DNA from: Trichothermofontia sichuanensis B231 | GTDB taxonomy: Bacteria > Cyanobacteriota > Cyanobacteriia > B231 | Direction of reading: 5' to 3' | DNA: 64,000 bases | NCBI RefSeq assembly: GCF_026240635.1 | Contig: NZ_CP110848.1 | Span: 1,800,501 to 1,864,500, forward strand | In this document: positions 9,827 through 18,296 of the stretch, piece by piece | Layout: each line of letters begins with the position of its first letter | How positions within the stretch are numbered: position 1 is the first letter of the stretch | Notes under the pieces: generated by a model | The model's database searches: none | Seen by the model: the letters and a program-made list of their open reading frames with translations, nothing else | What the model was told of the DNA's origin: nothing | Translations under genes and position numbers: made by a program

Positions 9827-10246
9827 ATGCCCCACTATCAACAGCGCCTCAGCCTGCGCACAACTGGCAAATCCCTTCATAAAATTACTCGCCCGGTTGA
9901 GGAGATTGTGGCTGCCTCCGGTATTCGGACGGGGTTGTGTAGCCTGTTCCTGCGCCATACCTCGGCTAGCCTGATCATTCAGGAAAATGCCGATCCGGAT
10001 GTGCTCAAAGATTTAGAAAATTTTCTGGCCAAGCTGGTTCCTGAAGGCGATGCCTATATCCACAGTACGGAAGGTCCTGATGATATGCCTGCCCATATCC
10101 GCACGGCGTTAACCCACACGTCTGAGCAAATTCCGATCGCTCAAGGGCGGCTGGTCCTGGGCACTTGGCAGGGAATTTACCTTTGGGAACACCGGCAGTT
10201 TGGCCACCATCGGGAACTGATTGTTCATATTTCGGGCGATGCGTAG
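9827..10246 (+). CDS. YjbQ/UPF0047 family protein (secondary thiamine-phosphate synthase)
   Basis: 139 residues from ATG 9827, chosen over ATG 9806 because AGGAG sits seven bases upstream. The family block SGIRTGLCSLFLRHTSASLIIQENADPDVLKDL contains the conserved HTSAS and ENADP, followed by HSTEGPDDMPAHIRTAL with the conserved His and LGTWQGIYLWEHR at the end. E. coli YjbQ has weak thiamine phosphate synthase activity; the natural role is unsettled. Small soluble trimer-forming protein. The DUF3370 gene starts 35 bases later. Confidence 0.88.
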   Translation: MPHYQQRLSLRTTGKSLHKITRPVEEIVAASGIRTGLCSLFLRHTSASLIIQENADPDVLKDLENFLAKLVPEGDAYIHSTEGPDDMPAHIRTALTHTSEQIPIAQGRLVLGTWQGIYLWEHRQFGHHRELIVHISGDA

Positions 10247-10281
10247 TTGCAGATGTCCAAACCCCTGATTCTAAACGCCTT

Positions 10282-11664
10282 ATGCTGATCTTGATGTCTG
10301 TGTTCCCCCTACCGGCTGCGATCGCGCCGCTCATCGCCCAAACGCCTGCCGCGCCCCCGCCCCAGGAGATCGTCCAACCCCAAACGGTGCGGCCCTTACC
10401 GGGGCGGCTGGATACCGTGCCCGTGTTTAACAGTAACAGTCCCGAACTTGTCCAGGAACCGGGAATTCTGCTCTCGACGTTTCCCCCCCAGGGCAAACGG
10501 GTGCCAACGGCCCATTTGCATTTTCCCCTCCAGGGCCGGTTTGATGTGTTCGCCCACCATGTCGCTAGGGCGAAGACGCCCGATGATCGGCGCACGTTGT
10601 ATGTGGCGATGTTACTCCAGAATCCGGGCGATCGCCCGGTGACGATCGATATCCTGCAAGCGGCCAGCTACCTCAGCCAGCCGGATGCCCCCTTTATTCC
10701 CTTACCGCCGGTGGTGGAAAATCCTCTGGGAACGGTCTTTGCGGGACCGGGGAGCCGGGTAATGGGAGATATTCTCCGGGGCCAACGTCAAGCGATCTTT
10801 CCCCCCCAACTCCGGATAGCGTCGCAATCGGAGGCCCTCTTGTTCAACCTCCCGATCCCAGTCAAAACCCTTGATCCCCCCCTCAATGGGCGCTCAACCC
10901 TGATGCGGCTCCGCAGCAGTGGCCCGGTTTATGCTGCCAGTTTGGCCCAATTTGCGACGGTAACCCCCACGGGCGAGGAACAGCCGCCCAGTTTAGAAAC
11001 CTGGCGGACTCTGTTGACCACGGGTGGGTTGGCCGGTCCTCGCGATCGGGCGCCTTCTCCCATTGGCGAACCAGGGCCGATCGTCTACGGTCGCGTGGCT
11101 GGTGTTGCCCAGGGATCCCAATGGCAGGCACAGTTGACGGATGGGCCAGATGCGGCCCACCTCAGCCTGCCTGATCCAGGGACAGCCGTTTCCTACGGTT
11201 TAGCTACCCTTTATGGCGGACGGTTAGGCACGGGTCAAAATCAGAGTGCCCGGATGTTAGTGCGCTATCCTGATACGGCCTATGAGGCTCACGGTAATTA
11301 TGGGGTTCACTACCACCTCACCCTGCCGTTGCACAATGCTAGCCCCAATCCCCAAACTGTGGTCGTCAAGCTACAAACACCGATTAAGGAAGATATCCTC
11401 AGCCAGAATGGCCTCCGGTTCTTTGATCCGCCGCCGGATCGCACGTTTTTCCGAGGGCCGGTGCGGGTTCGCTTTGTGAACGATTTAGGATTCCCTCAGA
11501 TCCGGGATGTGCATCTGGTGCAAAAGCGCGGCCAACCGGGGGAACCGCTGGTGCAATTGCAAATGCCAGCGGGCGATCGCCGCCTGGTTGCGGTGGAGTT
11601 CCTTTATCCGCCAGATGCGACGCCGCCGCAAGTGTTGACGATCGCGACGCTCGCCTCACCCTAA
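10282..11664 (+). CDS. DUF3370 family secreted protein
   Basis: 460 residues from ATG 10282. A signal peptide (LILMSVFPLPAAIAPLIAQT, likely cut after the second Ala or Gln-Thr) leads into EIVQPQTVRPLPGRLDTVPV, the start typical of DUF3370, a family I know only from cyanobacteria. The body is beta-rich (HLHFPLQGRFDVFAHHV, YGVHYHLTLPLHNASPNPQT, FFRGPVRVRFV). Function unknown; periplasmic or cell-surface location inferred from the signal. The stop codon TAA lies inside the family B repeat that starts at about 11655, so the last two or three residues are encoded by the repeat. Confidence 0.82.
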   Translation: MLILMSVFPLPAAIAPLIAQTPAAPPPQEIVQPQTVRPLPGRLDTVPVFNSNSPELVQEPGILLSTFPPQGKRVPTAHLHFPLQGRFDVFAHHVARAKTPDDRRTLYVAMLLQNPGDRPVTIDILQAASYLSQPDAPFIPLPPVVENPLGTVFAGPGSRVMGDILRGQRQAIFPPQLRIASQSEALLFNLPIPVKTLDPPLNGRSTLMRLRSSGPVYAASLAQFATVTPTGEEQPPSLETWRTLLTTGGLAGPRDRAPSPIGEPGPIVYGRVAGVAQGSQWQAQLTDGPDAAHLSLPDPGTAVSYGLATLYGGRLGTGQNQSARMLVRYPDTAYEAHGNYGVHYHLTLPLHNASPNPQTVVVKLQTPIKEDILSQNGLRFFDPPPDRTFFRGPVRVRFVNDLGFPQIRDVHLVQKRGQPGEPLVQLQMPAGDRRLVAVEFLYPPDATPPQVLTIATLASP

Positions 11665-11807
11665 ATCCCTCTCCCGCTTTGGGAGAGAAACTTGAAAATC
11701 CGGCTCCCCTTCGCCCCACTTGGGAGAAGGGGTTGGGGGATGAGCGCTGCCGGTCAAATCAAGCTCCAAACCTTAATGGTGTACTGAGTAAATTAGGTAA
11801 AGGCTGT
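11655..11807. repeat. Hybrid copy of repeat families B and C
   Basis: The left part is the family B core (CACCCTAAATCCCTCTCCC ... TTGGGAGAAGGGGTTGGGG). The right part, TTAATGGTGTACTGAG to AAAGGCTGT, is the right arm of family C, ending in GGCTGT at 11802-11807. The left ACAGCC end is missing; the element appears truncated where it meets the DUF3370 coding region. Confidence 0.7.
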
Positions 11808-12028
11808 ACTTCTCAGTCTACGTCCTAACTGTCTTGACGGCAGCTATCAGTCCAAGGGGGCGACAACCAAGCGAGGTACGGAGTTGTGGCATTGATGTGT
11901 TACTCCTTACTCTTCACCACTAAGAAGTGGCGGATTGTCATCGGCGTCATAGTCGCGGTAGTGGACGCGGAGGTTGCGTAGACTAATAAGATATTTGGCG
12001 TCGTCTGAGGTGCTATGCAGGAGGCTTG
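11808..12028. other. Spacer with a possible short coding remnant on the minus strand
   Basis: No intact gene. On the minus strand, between about 12035 and 11910, a frame reads SLLHSTSDDAKYLISLRN and then NLRVHYRDYDADDNPP before a stop. The acidic, ordered-looking composition suggests the tail of a lost gene, but I cannot name a family and there is no start codon. Confidence 0.25.
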
Positions 12029-12631
12029 ATGCTCACTACGGCTATCAAACCTAATCAAACCCCTAAGCCTGTGTGATTTACAGTGCAGGATTATCACCGT
12101 TTAGTAGCCTTGGGGGTTCTGAACGAGGATGACCGCATCGAGCTAATTCGGGGGGAGTTGATTCAAATGGCCGCAAAGGGTACAGCCCACGAAGCCTGTA
12201 TCACTCGATTACTCAGGATCTTGCTCCCAATTATTGGAGATAGAGCGACTCTTCGGTGCCAGTCTCCTATTACGCTTGCATTCGATAGCGAGCCAGAGCC
12301 AGATTTTGCAATTGTGAGGAACCGGAAGGCTGATTATGAATCAGCCCATCCAACCCCTGCGGACACGCTGCTGGTTATGGAAGTGGCGGATTCATCACGG
12401 GAGTATGATCGCACAGTGAAGTTATCTCTGTATGCCGAAGCGAGCATTCCCCATTAGTGACTGTTTAATGTCATCGATCGCACGCTGGAAGTATACAGCG
12501 AACCGGCCCAAATTACCCCCAGCCAGTTTGGGTATCTCAGTAAAAGAATTATCCCGACAACTGGGGTTGTGCAACTGCCGCAGTTCCCTGAACAAGTGCT
12601 TGAGCTTGGTTCAGTTTTTCCAAGGATTTGA
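12029..12631 (+). pseudogene. Decayed Uma2 family endonuclease-like gene (three in-frame stops)
   Basis: A single reading frame of 201 codons from ATG 12029 to TGA 12631 gives a full Uma2 (DUF820) protein interrupted by three stops: TGA at 12074, TAG at 12455 and TGA at 12458. The pieces join without any frameshift: MLTTAIKPNQTPKPV, stop, FTVQDYHRLVALGVLNEDD ... EPEPDFAIVRN ... TLLVMEVADSSREYD ... YAEASIP, two stops, then LFNVIDRTLEVYSEP. Intact relatives read IPEYW at the double stop. The PD-(D/E)xK-like core (EPDFAIV, VMEVADSS) survives. Uma2 genes are abundant in cyanobacteria and their role is not known. Two intact copies are at 43868 and 56690. Confidence 0.85.
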
Positions 12632-12637
12632 GAATTT

Positions 12638-12745
12638 TATGGTCAATCCAAATAAGAACGATACAGTTTTTCACTCCCCCTCTCCCACAGCGAGAGAGGG
12701 GTTGGGGGTGAGGGTGCTGTTTCAGCCTAAATTGCAATGACTATA
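12638..12745 (+). mobile_element. Family A MITE, copy 1
   Basis: 108 bp from TATGGTCAATCCAAATAAG to the end ATTGCAATGACTATA. The ends are inverted repeats (reverse of the right end: TATAGTCATTGCAAT). The centre holds the palindromic core CCCTCTCCC ... GAGAGGGG. It starts six bases after the Uma2 pseudogene. See the findings for the link with the IS630-type element. Confidence 0.75.
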
Positions 12746-12912
12746 AGCCTATCCTGAAAATCATTATTTCTGAGGATGAGGGTTGAGATGTCGCCAGTTG
12801 GCCATGATCATGCGGCAGATAATTCAATAGTGGATTATGCCGTGCGGCTGTTTTGTACGATCAAGTGCATTTTCTCCCAAACCGGGAGTAGGGGAACCGA
12901 TCTGGCCCCTGC

Positions 12913-14259
12913 TTAGTGACACACTTGCTGGAGGGTGGTGACGAAATCGGGGTAGGAGATGGCGGCAGCTTCTGCTTGTTGGATTGTGGTTGTGCCCTGG
13001 GCGTTGAGGGCCGCGATCGCCAGACTCATGGCAATCCGGTGATCGGTGTGGCTATCCACCTCGGCACCCTTCAGTGGCACCCCTCCTGTAATCTCCAAGC
13101 CATCGGGTAATTCCGCCAGCCGTGCTCCTAAGCGCTGGAGTTGAGACGCCATCACCGCTAAGCGATCGCTTTCCTTTACCCGCAGTTCCTGGGCATCCCG
13201 AATCACGGTGGTTCCCTGGGCAAAGGCTGCTGCCACCGCCAGGATTGGAATCTCGTCAATCATGCGCGGGATCAACTCTCCCCCAAACTCAGCCGCCTGG
13301 AGGGTGCTCGATCGTACCCGCAGATCGGCTACGGGTTCCCCGGCCACGACCCGTTCATTTTCCCGCATGATATCGGCCCCCATGCGTTCTAGGCTCTCCA
13401 AAATGCCGGTACGGGTAGGGTTGACGCCGACATTTTCAATCGATAATTCCGAGTTAGGAACGATCGCTGCCGCCACTAACCAGAACGCCGCTGAACTGAT
13501 GTCCCCCGGCACAATCACCGTTTGGCCTGTGAGTCGGGCCGGCCCGGTCACGGTCACGCTATGGGTGGCATGATCGATCGCCAACTTGGCACCAAAGGCT
13601 TGGAGCATCCGTTCGCTATGGTCGCGCGAAAGCACGGGTTCGGTCACCGTGGTTTCCCCCGTCGCCATCAAGCCCGCTAGCAGGATACAGGATTTGACCT
13701 GGGCTGAGGCGATCGGCGAATGGTAATGAATGGGTTGTAGCACTTGGCCCTGAATGGCCAACGGTGCCAGCGATGCATTATGCCGCCCCCAAATCTGGGC
13801 TCCCATCTGTTGTAGGGGTTGGACGACCCGCGACATCGGGCGCCTGCGCAGGGAAGCATCCCCCGTGACGGTAAAAAACCGCCCTGGATGGGCTGCCAAT
13901 AGCCCCAGCATTAAGCGTAGGGTTGTTCCTGAATTGCCTGCCTGAAGCACATCCAACGGCTCCTGCAAATTCCCTAGCCCAATGCCTTGCACTTGAACTA
14001 ACTCTGAGTTGAGTTCCGTAATGTCCGCCCCCAACGCTCGGAAGCAGGCCGCTGTACTGCGGGGATCTTCGCCCAACAGTAACCCCTGGATGCGCGTTTC
14101 CCCTTCCGCGATCGCGCCTAGCATCAATGCCCGATGGGAAATGGATTTATCCCCTGGTACCCGAATCGTGCCCCGGAGGGAAAACCCGCTGGGGGGGCGG
14201 TGGATCGTCAGGGACTGCTGGGGGGTATTGGTATTTAAAGCGATGACGGGACGTTCCAT
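12913..14259 (-). CDS. aroA: 3-phosphoshikimate 1-carboxyvinyltransferase (EPSP synthase)
   Basis: 448 residues from ATG 14259 (an upstream frame to 14376 looks non-coding). Motifs: [20 protein letters not shown] (PEP and shikimate binding), [20 protein letters not shown] (NSGT), [17 protein letters not shown], then [30 protein letters not shown] and [15 protein letters not shown]. It joins shikimate-3-phosphate and PEP in aromatic amino acid synthesis. The LQAGNSGTT form with the Ala after Gln, together with RRRPM, fits the class II-like EPSP synthases of cyanobacteria and Gram-positives; class assignment is inference. It is divergent from the gene at 14409. Confidence 0.96.
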   Translation of the reverse strand: MERPVIALNTNTPQQSLTIHRPPSGFSLRGTIRVPGDKSISHRALMLGAIAEGETRIQGLLLGEDPRSTAACFRALGADITELNSELVQVQGIGLGNLQEPLDVLQAGNSGTTLRLMLGLLAAHPGRFFTVTGDASLRRRPMSRVVQPLQQMGAQIWGRHNASLAPLAIQGQVLQPIHYHSPIASAQVKSCILLAGLMATGETTVTEPVLSRDHSERMLQAFGAKLAIDHATHSVTVTGPARLTGQTVIVPGDISSAAFWLVAAAIVPNSELSIENVGVNPTRTGILESLERMGADIMRENERVVAGEPVADLRVRSSTLQAAEFGGELIPRMIDEIPILAVAAAFAQGTTVIRDAQELRVKESDRLAVMASQLQRLGARLAELPDGLEITGGVPLKGAEVDSHTDHRIAMSLAIAALNAQGTTTIQQAEAAAISYPDFVTTLQQVCH

Positions 14260-14408
14260 TAGAGATAGACTGAGGAGGGCGTTAGTAATCCTACCGCTTT
14301 CGGATCCTTTCCTGCCGAGATGGCTGTCGTTTTGTGGGCGTAGTCCCTCCGCAGGAGAATCGGCTGGCATCTGCATCGGGGGCCAGTTACTTCACTCTTG
14401 TCTGGCGT

Positions 14409-14900
14409 ATGTTAAAGCACCAACGCAAACCGGTCTCCCTATCCTTAATTTCCACCGATCTGCCAGTTTGGTCTGGGGTAGATACCTTTGCAACGTTTTA
14501 CCAGCGGGACCGCGATCGCTTTCACCTGCTCCTGAGTGAACCGCCCATTATTGACCAGATCGCCCTTGCCGACAATCGGGAAGTGACCACGCTCCCGGCG
14601 GTGGCTCCCCCCCGCCTGCTATGGCTGGAAATTGCGCCTTCGCGGGTGATTATGACGATGCAGGGCAATGGCAAGTTTAGCTATCGGCATCTCTGGGAAC
14701 GGGGGGTTTATGGCGTCAGTCGGTACTGGCTTCAGGGTGACTCCCTACGCACCAGCAGTCAACTCCGGCTGCGCAACTACACGCGCTTGCTGGCCCTAAC
14801 CGGTACCTTTGCCACCCCTCAACACTTGCGGGTTGAATACGAACTCTGGGCCACCCAGGTTCAACTCGGACGCTATGTCCTAGATGTGGAAATTCACTGA
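14409..14900 (+). CDS. Hypothetical protein
   Basis: 163 residues from ATG 14409. I do not recognise it. No signal peptide or membrane helix. Seen: VSLSLISTDLPVWSGVDTFA, RDRFHLLLSEPPIIDQIALA, PRLLWLEIAPSRVIMTMQGN and a C-terminal LELWATQVQL-like strand (RVEYELWATQVQLGRYVLDV). The mix of short strands and the even composition suggest a folded soluble domain. It is divergent from aroA with a 149-base spacer, long enough for two promoters. Confidence 0.6.
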   Translation: MLKHQRKPVSLSLISTDLPVWSGVDTFATFYQRDRDRFHLLLSEPPIIDQIALADNREVTTLPAVAPPRLLWLEIAPSRVIMTMQGNGKFSYRHLWERGVYGVSRYWLQGDSLRTSSQLRLRNYTRLLALTGTFATPQHLRVEYELWATQVQLGRYVLDVEIH

Positions 14901-14980
14901 TCCCCTGCGCTTGCGCCGGTTAGGGTTGAGTTGGCGAGGCTCCACAGGCTCACTGGTGCAAAATTCACGGGCGAACCCAT

Positions 14981-15919
14981 TCAGCGAGATAGAAGACTAG
15001 CTAACCACGCTAGGATGCGAGCGTTGACGATTTCGGGTCGTTCGTCATGGGGGCAGTGGCCGGTGTTGGGAATGGCAGTAAATTCAATCGGGGCGGGCCA
15101 ATGGGCTTGTTGGAAAATGGCACCGCCTTTGACGGGGGTCCAGGGATCGGCTTCCCCCCAGAGGACCAGGAGCGGACAGGTAACACAGGGGAGGAGGTCG
15201 ATCGGGCGGGGACCAGCGGGAGCCGTCAAAATCGAGGCAAAGACCTGCTGCGCACCCGGATCACAGGAGGGTTCATAGAGCATATCTACTAGCTCATCGG
15301 TGACCGCTGCGCGATTGCCATAGACCTGGTTCAGGGTGGCGCGAATGCGGTGTTTTTGGCGAATGCGATCGAACATAAACTGGCCTAACCAGGGGGAACT
15401 GACCACACGGGTAAAGGTGCCCATGAGCAGGCGTAATGGCAGGGGTAATTCCTCCGGGCGATGGTTCAAGCCACCCGCACAGTTGAGCAATACTGCTCCC
15501 TGGGTCATCTGGGGATAGTCGGCTGCTATCATCAGGCTGAGCAGGGCACCGATCGAGTTGCCAATAAAGATCGCAGGCTGGTGGACCTTCTCGGTCCAGA
15601 AGTCGGTCAGCAGGGCTTGCCAGAGGTCCAGGCTGTAATCTAACGGCGGTTTCTCCGAGCCGCCAAAACCCAGGAGATCCAGGGCCAACACCCGATAGCC
15701 GGCTGCGGCCAGGACGGGAATGTTTTTGCGCCAATGGCCGATCGCGGCTCCGAAGCCGTGAACCAGGATCAGGGCAGGACCGCTGCCCACATCGGTATAT
15801 TGGATGCGGTGGCCACGCCAGAGCCAGGTTTGTTGCGTCTGGGCCAGAGTTGCCCACGACAGCGATGGGGTCAGGGTTTCAGGGGGCACGGCGTTAGTCG
15901 TTACAGCGTCAAGAGTCAC
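14981..15919 (-). CDS. Alpha/beta fold hydrolase
   Basis: 312 residues. Oxyanion strand ALILVHGFGAAIGHWR, DLLGFGGSEKP, nucleophile elbow FIGNSIGALLSLM (GxSxG with Ser), acidic residue in LLVLWGEADPWTP, and the catalytic His in IPNTGHCPHDERPEIV. All triad positions are therefore present. A cap region lies between (RPEELPLPLRLLMGTFTRVV). The first 35 residues are a family-poor extension. Related cyanobacterial and plastid proteins include pheophytinase-like and general esterases; the substrate cannot be read from the sequence. The gene is divergent from the feoA operon. Confidence 0.88.
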   Translation of the reverse strand: MTLDAVTTNAVPPETLTPSLSWATLAQTQQTWLWRGHRIQYTDVGSGPALILVHGFGAAIGHWRKNIPVLAAAGYRVLALDLLGFGGSEKPPLDYSLDLWQALLTDFWTEKVHQPAIFIGNSIGALLSLMIAADYPQMTQGAVLLNCAGGLNHRPEELPLPLRLLMGTFTRVVSSPWLGQFMFDRIRQKHRIRATLNQVYGNRAAVTDELVDMLYEPSCDPGAQQVFASILTAPAGPRPIDLLPCVTCPLLVLWGEADPWTPVKGGAIFQQAHWPAPIEFTAIPNTGHCPHDERPEIVNARILAWLASLLSR

Positions 15920-15998
15920 AGAGGGCGGGGGATAAAGGCCAGGATATCGAGGGTGCCACCGCTGGGGAGGCGGTTAGTGGGGACTCGATAATGTTAAT

Positions 15999-16023
15999 AA
16001 TCTTAACTATAAACCTTAAGATT
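15999..16023. promoter_or_regulatory. Palindromic operator-like site before the feoA operon
   Basis: AATCTTAA and TTAAGATT form a perfect 8-bp inverted repeat with a 9-nt spacer in an AT-rich stretch. It ends 39 bases before the ATG of the FeoA gene and about 80 bases before the divergent hydrolase. A metal sensor of the Fur/Zur or ArsR type is a reasonable guess, but the site does not match the cyanobacterial Zur box (TGATAAT..ATTATCA). Confidence 0.4.
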
Positions 16024-16062
16024 TAATTGCGCGTCTTCACTAGGGGGAGGGGGAGGGACCAG

Positions 16063-16299
16063 ATGGTAACACTGACAGCATTGCAAGCGGGGGAGCAGGG
16101 CCTAGTGACGGCGTTAAGAACTCAGGATGAAACGATCGTCAACAAATTGTTCGCAATGGGGATCAGTCCTGGGGTTGTTTGCGTGTTGGAACAACGCTTC
16201 CCCTCGTTCATTGTCAAAGTGGGTCGATCGCGGGCTGCCCTCAATCGCGACATTGCCGCCCTGATCGAGATCCAACCGTTGCCCTCGGTAGCCCCCTGA
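16063..16299 (+). CDS. FeoA domain protein
   Basis: 78 residues from ATG 16063, preceded by a GGGAGGG ribosome site (a TTG at 16027 is in frame but unlikely). The whole protein is one FeoA domain, an SH3-like fold: LTALQAGEQGLVTALRTQDE, KLFAMGISPGVVCVLEQRFP, FIVKVGRSRAALNRDIAALI. In FeoA-FeoB systems this domain helps ferrous iron uptake. No feoB is here; instead a UPF0718 permease follows after 64 bases and a DUF1980 protein after that. The context points to a metal-related job other than classic Feo uptake. Confidence 0.85.
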   Translation: MVTLTALQAGEQGLVTALRTQDETIVNKLFAMGISPGVVCVLEQRFPSFIVKVGRSRAALNRDIAALIEIQPLPSVAP

Positions 16300-16363
16300 G
16301 CCTCCCCCCACCCCAAGCAGGTCGAAATTGTTAGACTCCCGATATCGGGACTGAAACTACTCC

Positions 16364-17383
16364 ATGACTCAACTGCAAAACGCCTTCACCCTCTTTCTTA
16401 GCCTATTGGTCGAGGCGATGCCCTTCTTGCTGCTGGGGGTGTTATTTTCCAGCGCCCTCCTCTTTTTTGTCGATGAGCGTCGCCTGCTAGCCCTCCTGCC
16501 CAAAAGTGCATTCTGGGGTGCCCTAGCGGGGAGCATAGTCGGGTTCCTCTTTCCCGTGTGTGAATGTGGCAATGTCCCGGTTGCCCGCCGCCTGTTGATC
16601 CAGGGTGCCCCTACTTCCGTCGCGATCGGCTTCCTACTCGCGGCTCCGACCGTGAACCCGATTGTCTTCTGGTCTACCTGGACCGCCTTCCGCGGCCAAC
16701 CAGAGATGGTGTTCCTGCGGGTCGGCTTGTCCCTGGCGATCGCTACGATCATCGGCTGGGTCTTCAGCGCCCAAACGGATCTGAGGCCGCTGCTGCAACC
16801 GAATGTGCGCGACAGGGTAGCCGTTACCCAGTTGCGCCATCCCGAAATGGCAGCAACCTCGCCCCTACTGCAATCGGGCACCTATCTTCTGGGGGGCAGC
16901 GGGGGGACTGCTGTTCGTTGGGAACAGGCCGCCATCGAAAGCAGCTTACCCATACCCGCTTCAACCCTGGGGACGGCCACCCGCTGGCGCTTATTTATTG
17001 ACAATACCGTGCAGGAACTGCGCGAGTTGGGGGCGATGTTGGTGTTGGGAAGTGTGATCGCGGCCCTGATTCAGGTGTTTGTGCCGCGCGATTGGATCTT
17101 GGCGCTGGGGCAGGGGCCGGTGATGTCGATCCTGGCGATGATGTTGCTCGCTGCCGTTGTGTCAATCTGCTCCACGGTGGATGCCTTTTTTGCCCTGTCC
17201 TTTGCCTCGCTGTTTACCACTGGCTCACTGTTGGCCTTCCTCGTCTTTGGTCCCATGATTGATCTCAAGGCGATCGGTCTCATGCTCACCGTCTTCAAAC
17301 CCAGGGCCATTTTCTATCTCTTTACCCTTGCCGGCCAACTGGTTTTTCTAGCCTGTTTGTTCATTAACTTTTACATCAGCTAG
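16364..17383 (+). CDS. UPF0718/DUF318 permease
   Basis: 339 residues with about eight hydrophobic segments in two halves, joined by a cytoplasmic loop at about 135-205. The first half carries FLFPVCECGNVPVARRLLIQ and GFLLAAPTVNPIVFWSTW; the second half carries VSICSTVDAFFALSFA and FLVFGPMIDLKAIGLML. The paired CxC...N-P motif and the SxCSxxD motif identify the DUF318 permease family (YcgR in Bacillus). The cargo is unknown; cysteines in the membrane core suggest a soft metal or a thiol-binding species, as inference. Twelve bases separate its stop from the next start, so the two are surely co-transcribed. Confidence 0.86.
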   Translation: MTQLQNAFTLFLSLLVEAMPFLLLGVLFSSALLFFVDERRLLALLPKSAFWGALAGSIVGFLFPVCECGNVPVARRLLIQGAPTSVAIGFLLAAPTVNPIVFWSTWTAFRGQPEMVFLRVGLSLAIATIIGWVFSAQTDLRPLLQPNVRDRVAVTQLRHPEMAATSPLLQSGTYLLGGSGGTAVRWEQAAIESSLPIPASTLGTATRWRLFIDNTVQELRELGAMLVLGSVIAALIQVFVPRDWILALGQGPVMSILAMMLLAAVVSICSTVDAFFALSFASLFTTGSLLAFLVFGPMIDLKAIGLMLTVFKPRAIFYLFTLAGQLVFLACLFINFYIS

Positions 17384-17395
17384 GAGGTTTTGCCC

Positions 17396-18172
17396 ATGAC
17401 TACGGGTGTGGCCCCCCGTCGCCGCCGTGCCTTTCCCTTCGCTGACGTGCTGGATGTGCTGGTATTGCTGCTGTGGGGCATGATGCTGCTGCGGCTGTGG
17501 TGGACGAATCGCATCCAAATTCTCATCCATCCTAATTACCATCCGTTAGTGATTGGGGCCGGGATTATGTTTGTGGCGATGGGCCTCTGGCAGTTGGGTA
17601 TCCTTGGGCAACGGTTAATGGCGGGTCAAGCACCGCCGCGTCAATCCCATAGCACGCTGTTTCCGCGCCATTTCAGTCTGATGGTCCTACTGGTGGCCGC
17701 TTTGATGGGCTTGGTGATCCCTCCTAGGGCCTTTTATAGCCAAACCGCCCTTGATCGGGCGGGGGAAAATTTTGCCGTTCTGACACGGGCACAGCCCCAA
17801 TCCTTCCAGCCATCCCAGCGCCCAGAGGCGCGATCGCTCATTGATTGGGTGCGGACTCTGGATGTCTACCCAGAACCGGACGCCTATGCGGGGCAACCAG
17901 CCAACGTGCAGGGGTTTGCGATGCATTTGCCCCAATATCCGGACAATTATTTAACGATCACCCGATTTGTGATTACGTGTTGTGCTGCCGATGCCTACCC
18001 GGTGGGATTACCGGTTAAACTCTCCGCCAGTCGGACGGCCTATCCGCCCGATACTTGGTTAGAAGTCGAGGGCGAAATGATAACGGAGACCCTGGCCAAT
18101 CGTCGTCAATTGGTTATTCAGGCCAAACGCATCCAACCGATTCCGGAGCCGGAAAATCCCTACGATTACTAG
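17396..18172 (+). CDS. TIGR03943/DUF1980 family permease partner
   Basis: 258 residues from ATG 17396; a textbook AGGAGG sits eight bases upstream, which decides the start against TTG 17390. Two or three N-terminal membrane segments (VLDVLVLLLWGMMLLRLWW, LVIGAGIMFVAMGLWQLG, FSLMVLLVAALMGLVIPP) are followed by a soluble domain with NVQGFAMHLP and the conserved double cysteine TRFVITCCAADAYPVGLPV. This is the YcgQ partner of UPF0718 permeases. The CC motif is a likely metal or thiol site. It is the last gene of the feoA-permease operon and is followed by a family A MITE. Confidence 0.85.
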   Translation: MTTGVAPRRRRAFPFADVLDVLVLLLWGMMLLRLWWTNRIQILIHPNYHPLVIGAGIMFVAMGLWQLGILGQRLMAGQAPPRQSHSTLFPRHFSLMVLLVAALMGLVIPPRAFYSQTALDRAGENFAVLTRAQPQSFQPSQRPEARSLIDWVRTLDVYPEPDAYAGQPANVQGFAMHLPQYPDNYLTITRFVITCCAADAYPVGLPVKLSASRTAYPPDTWLEVEGEMITETLANRRQLVIQAKRIQPIPEPENPYDY

Positions 18173-18186
18173 ATTCAAAACAGTAC

Positions 18187-18293
18187 TATGGTCAATCCAA
18201 ATAAGAACGATATAATTTTTGACTCCCCTCTGCCGCTTTGGCAGAGGGGCTGGGGGTGAGGGGGCTGTTGCAGCCTAAATTGCAATGACTATA
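18187..18293 (+). mobile_element. Family A MITE, copy 2
   Basis: 107 bp with the same TATGGTCAATCCAAATAAG left end and GCAATGACTATA right end. It sits between two convergent genes and ends three bases from the stop codon of the aminotransferase gene. Confidence 0.75.
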
Positions 18294-18296
18294 GAT

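Noticed and set aside
12432-12740. 102-codon plus-strand frame after the Uma2 stops
   Set aside because: It reads the Uma2 remnant and the MITE in the wrong frame.
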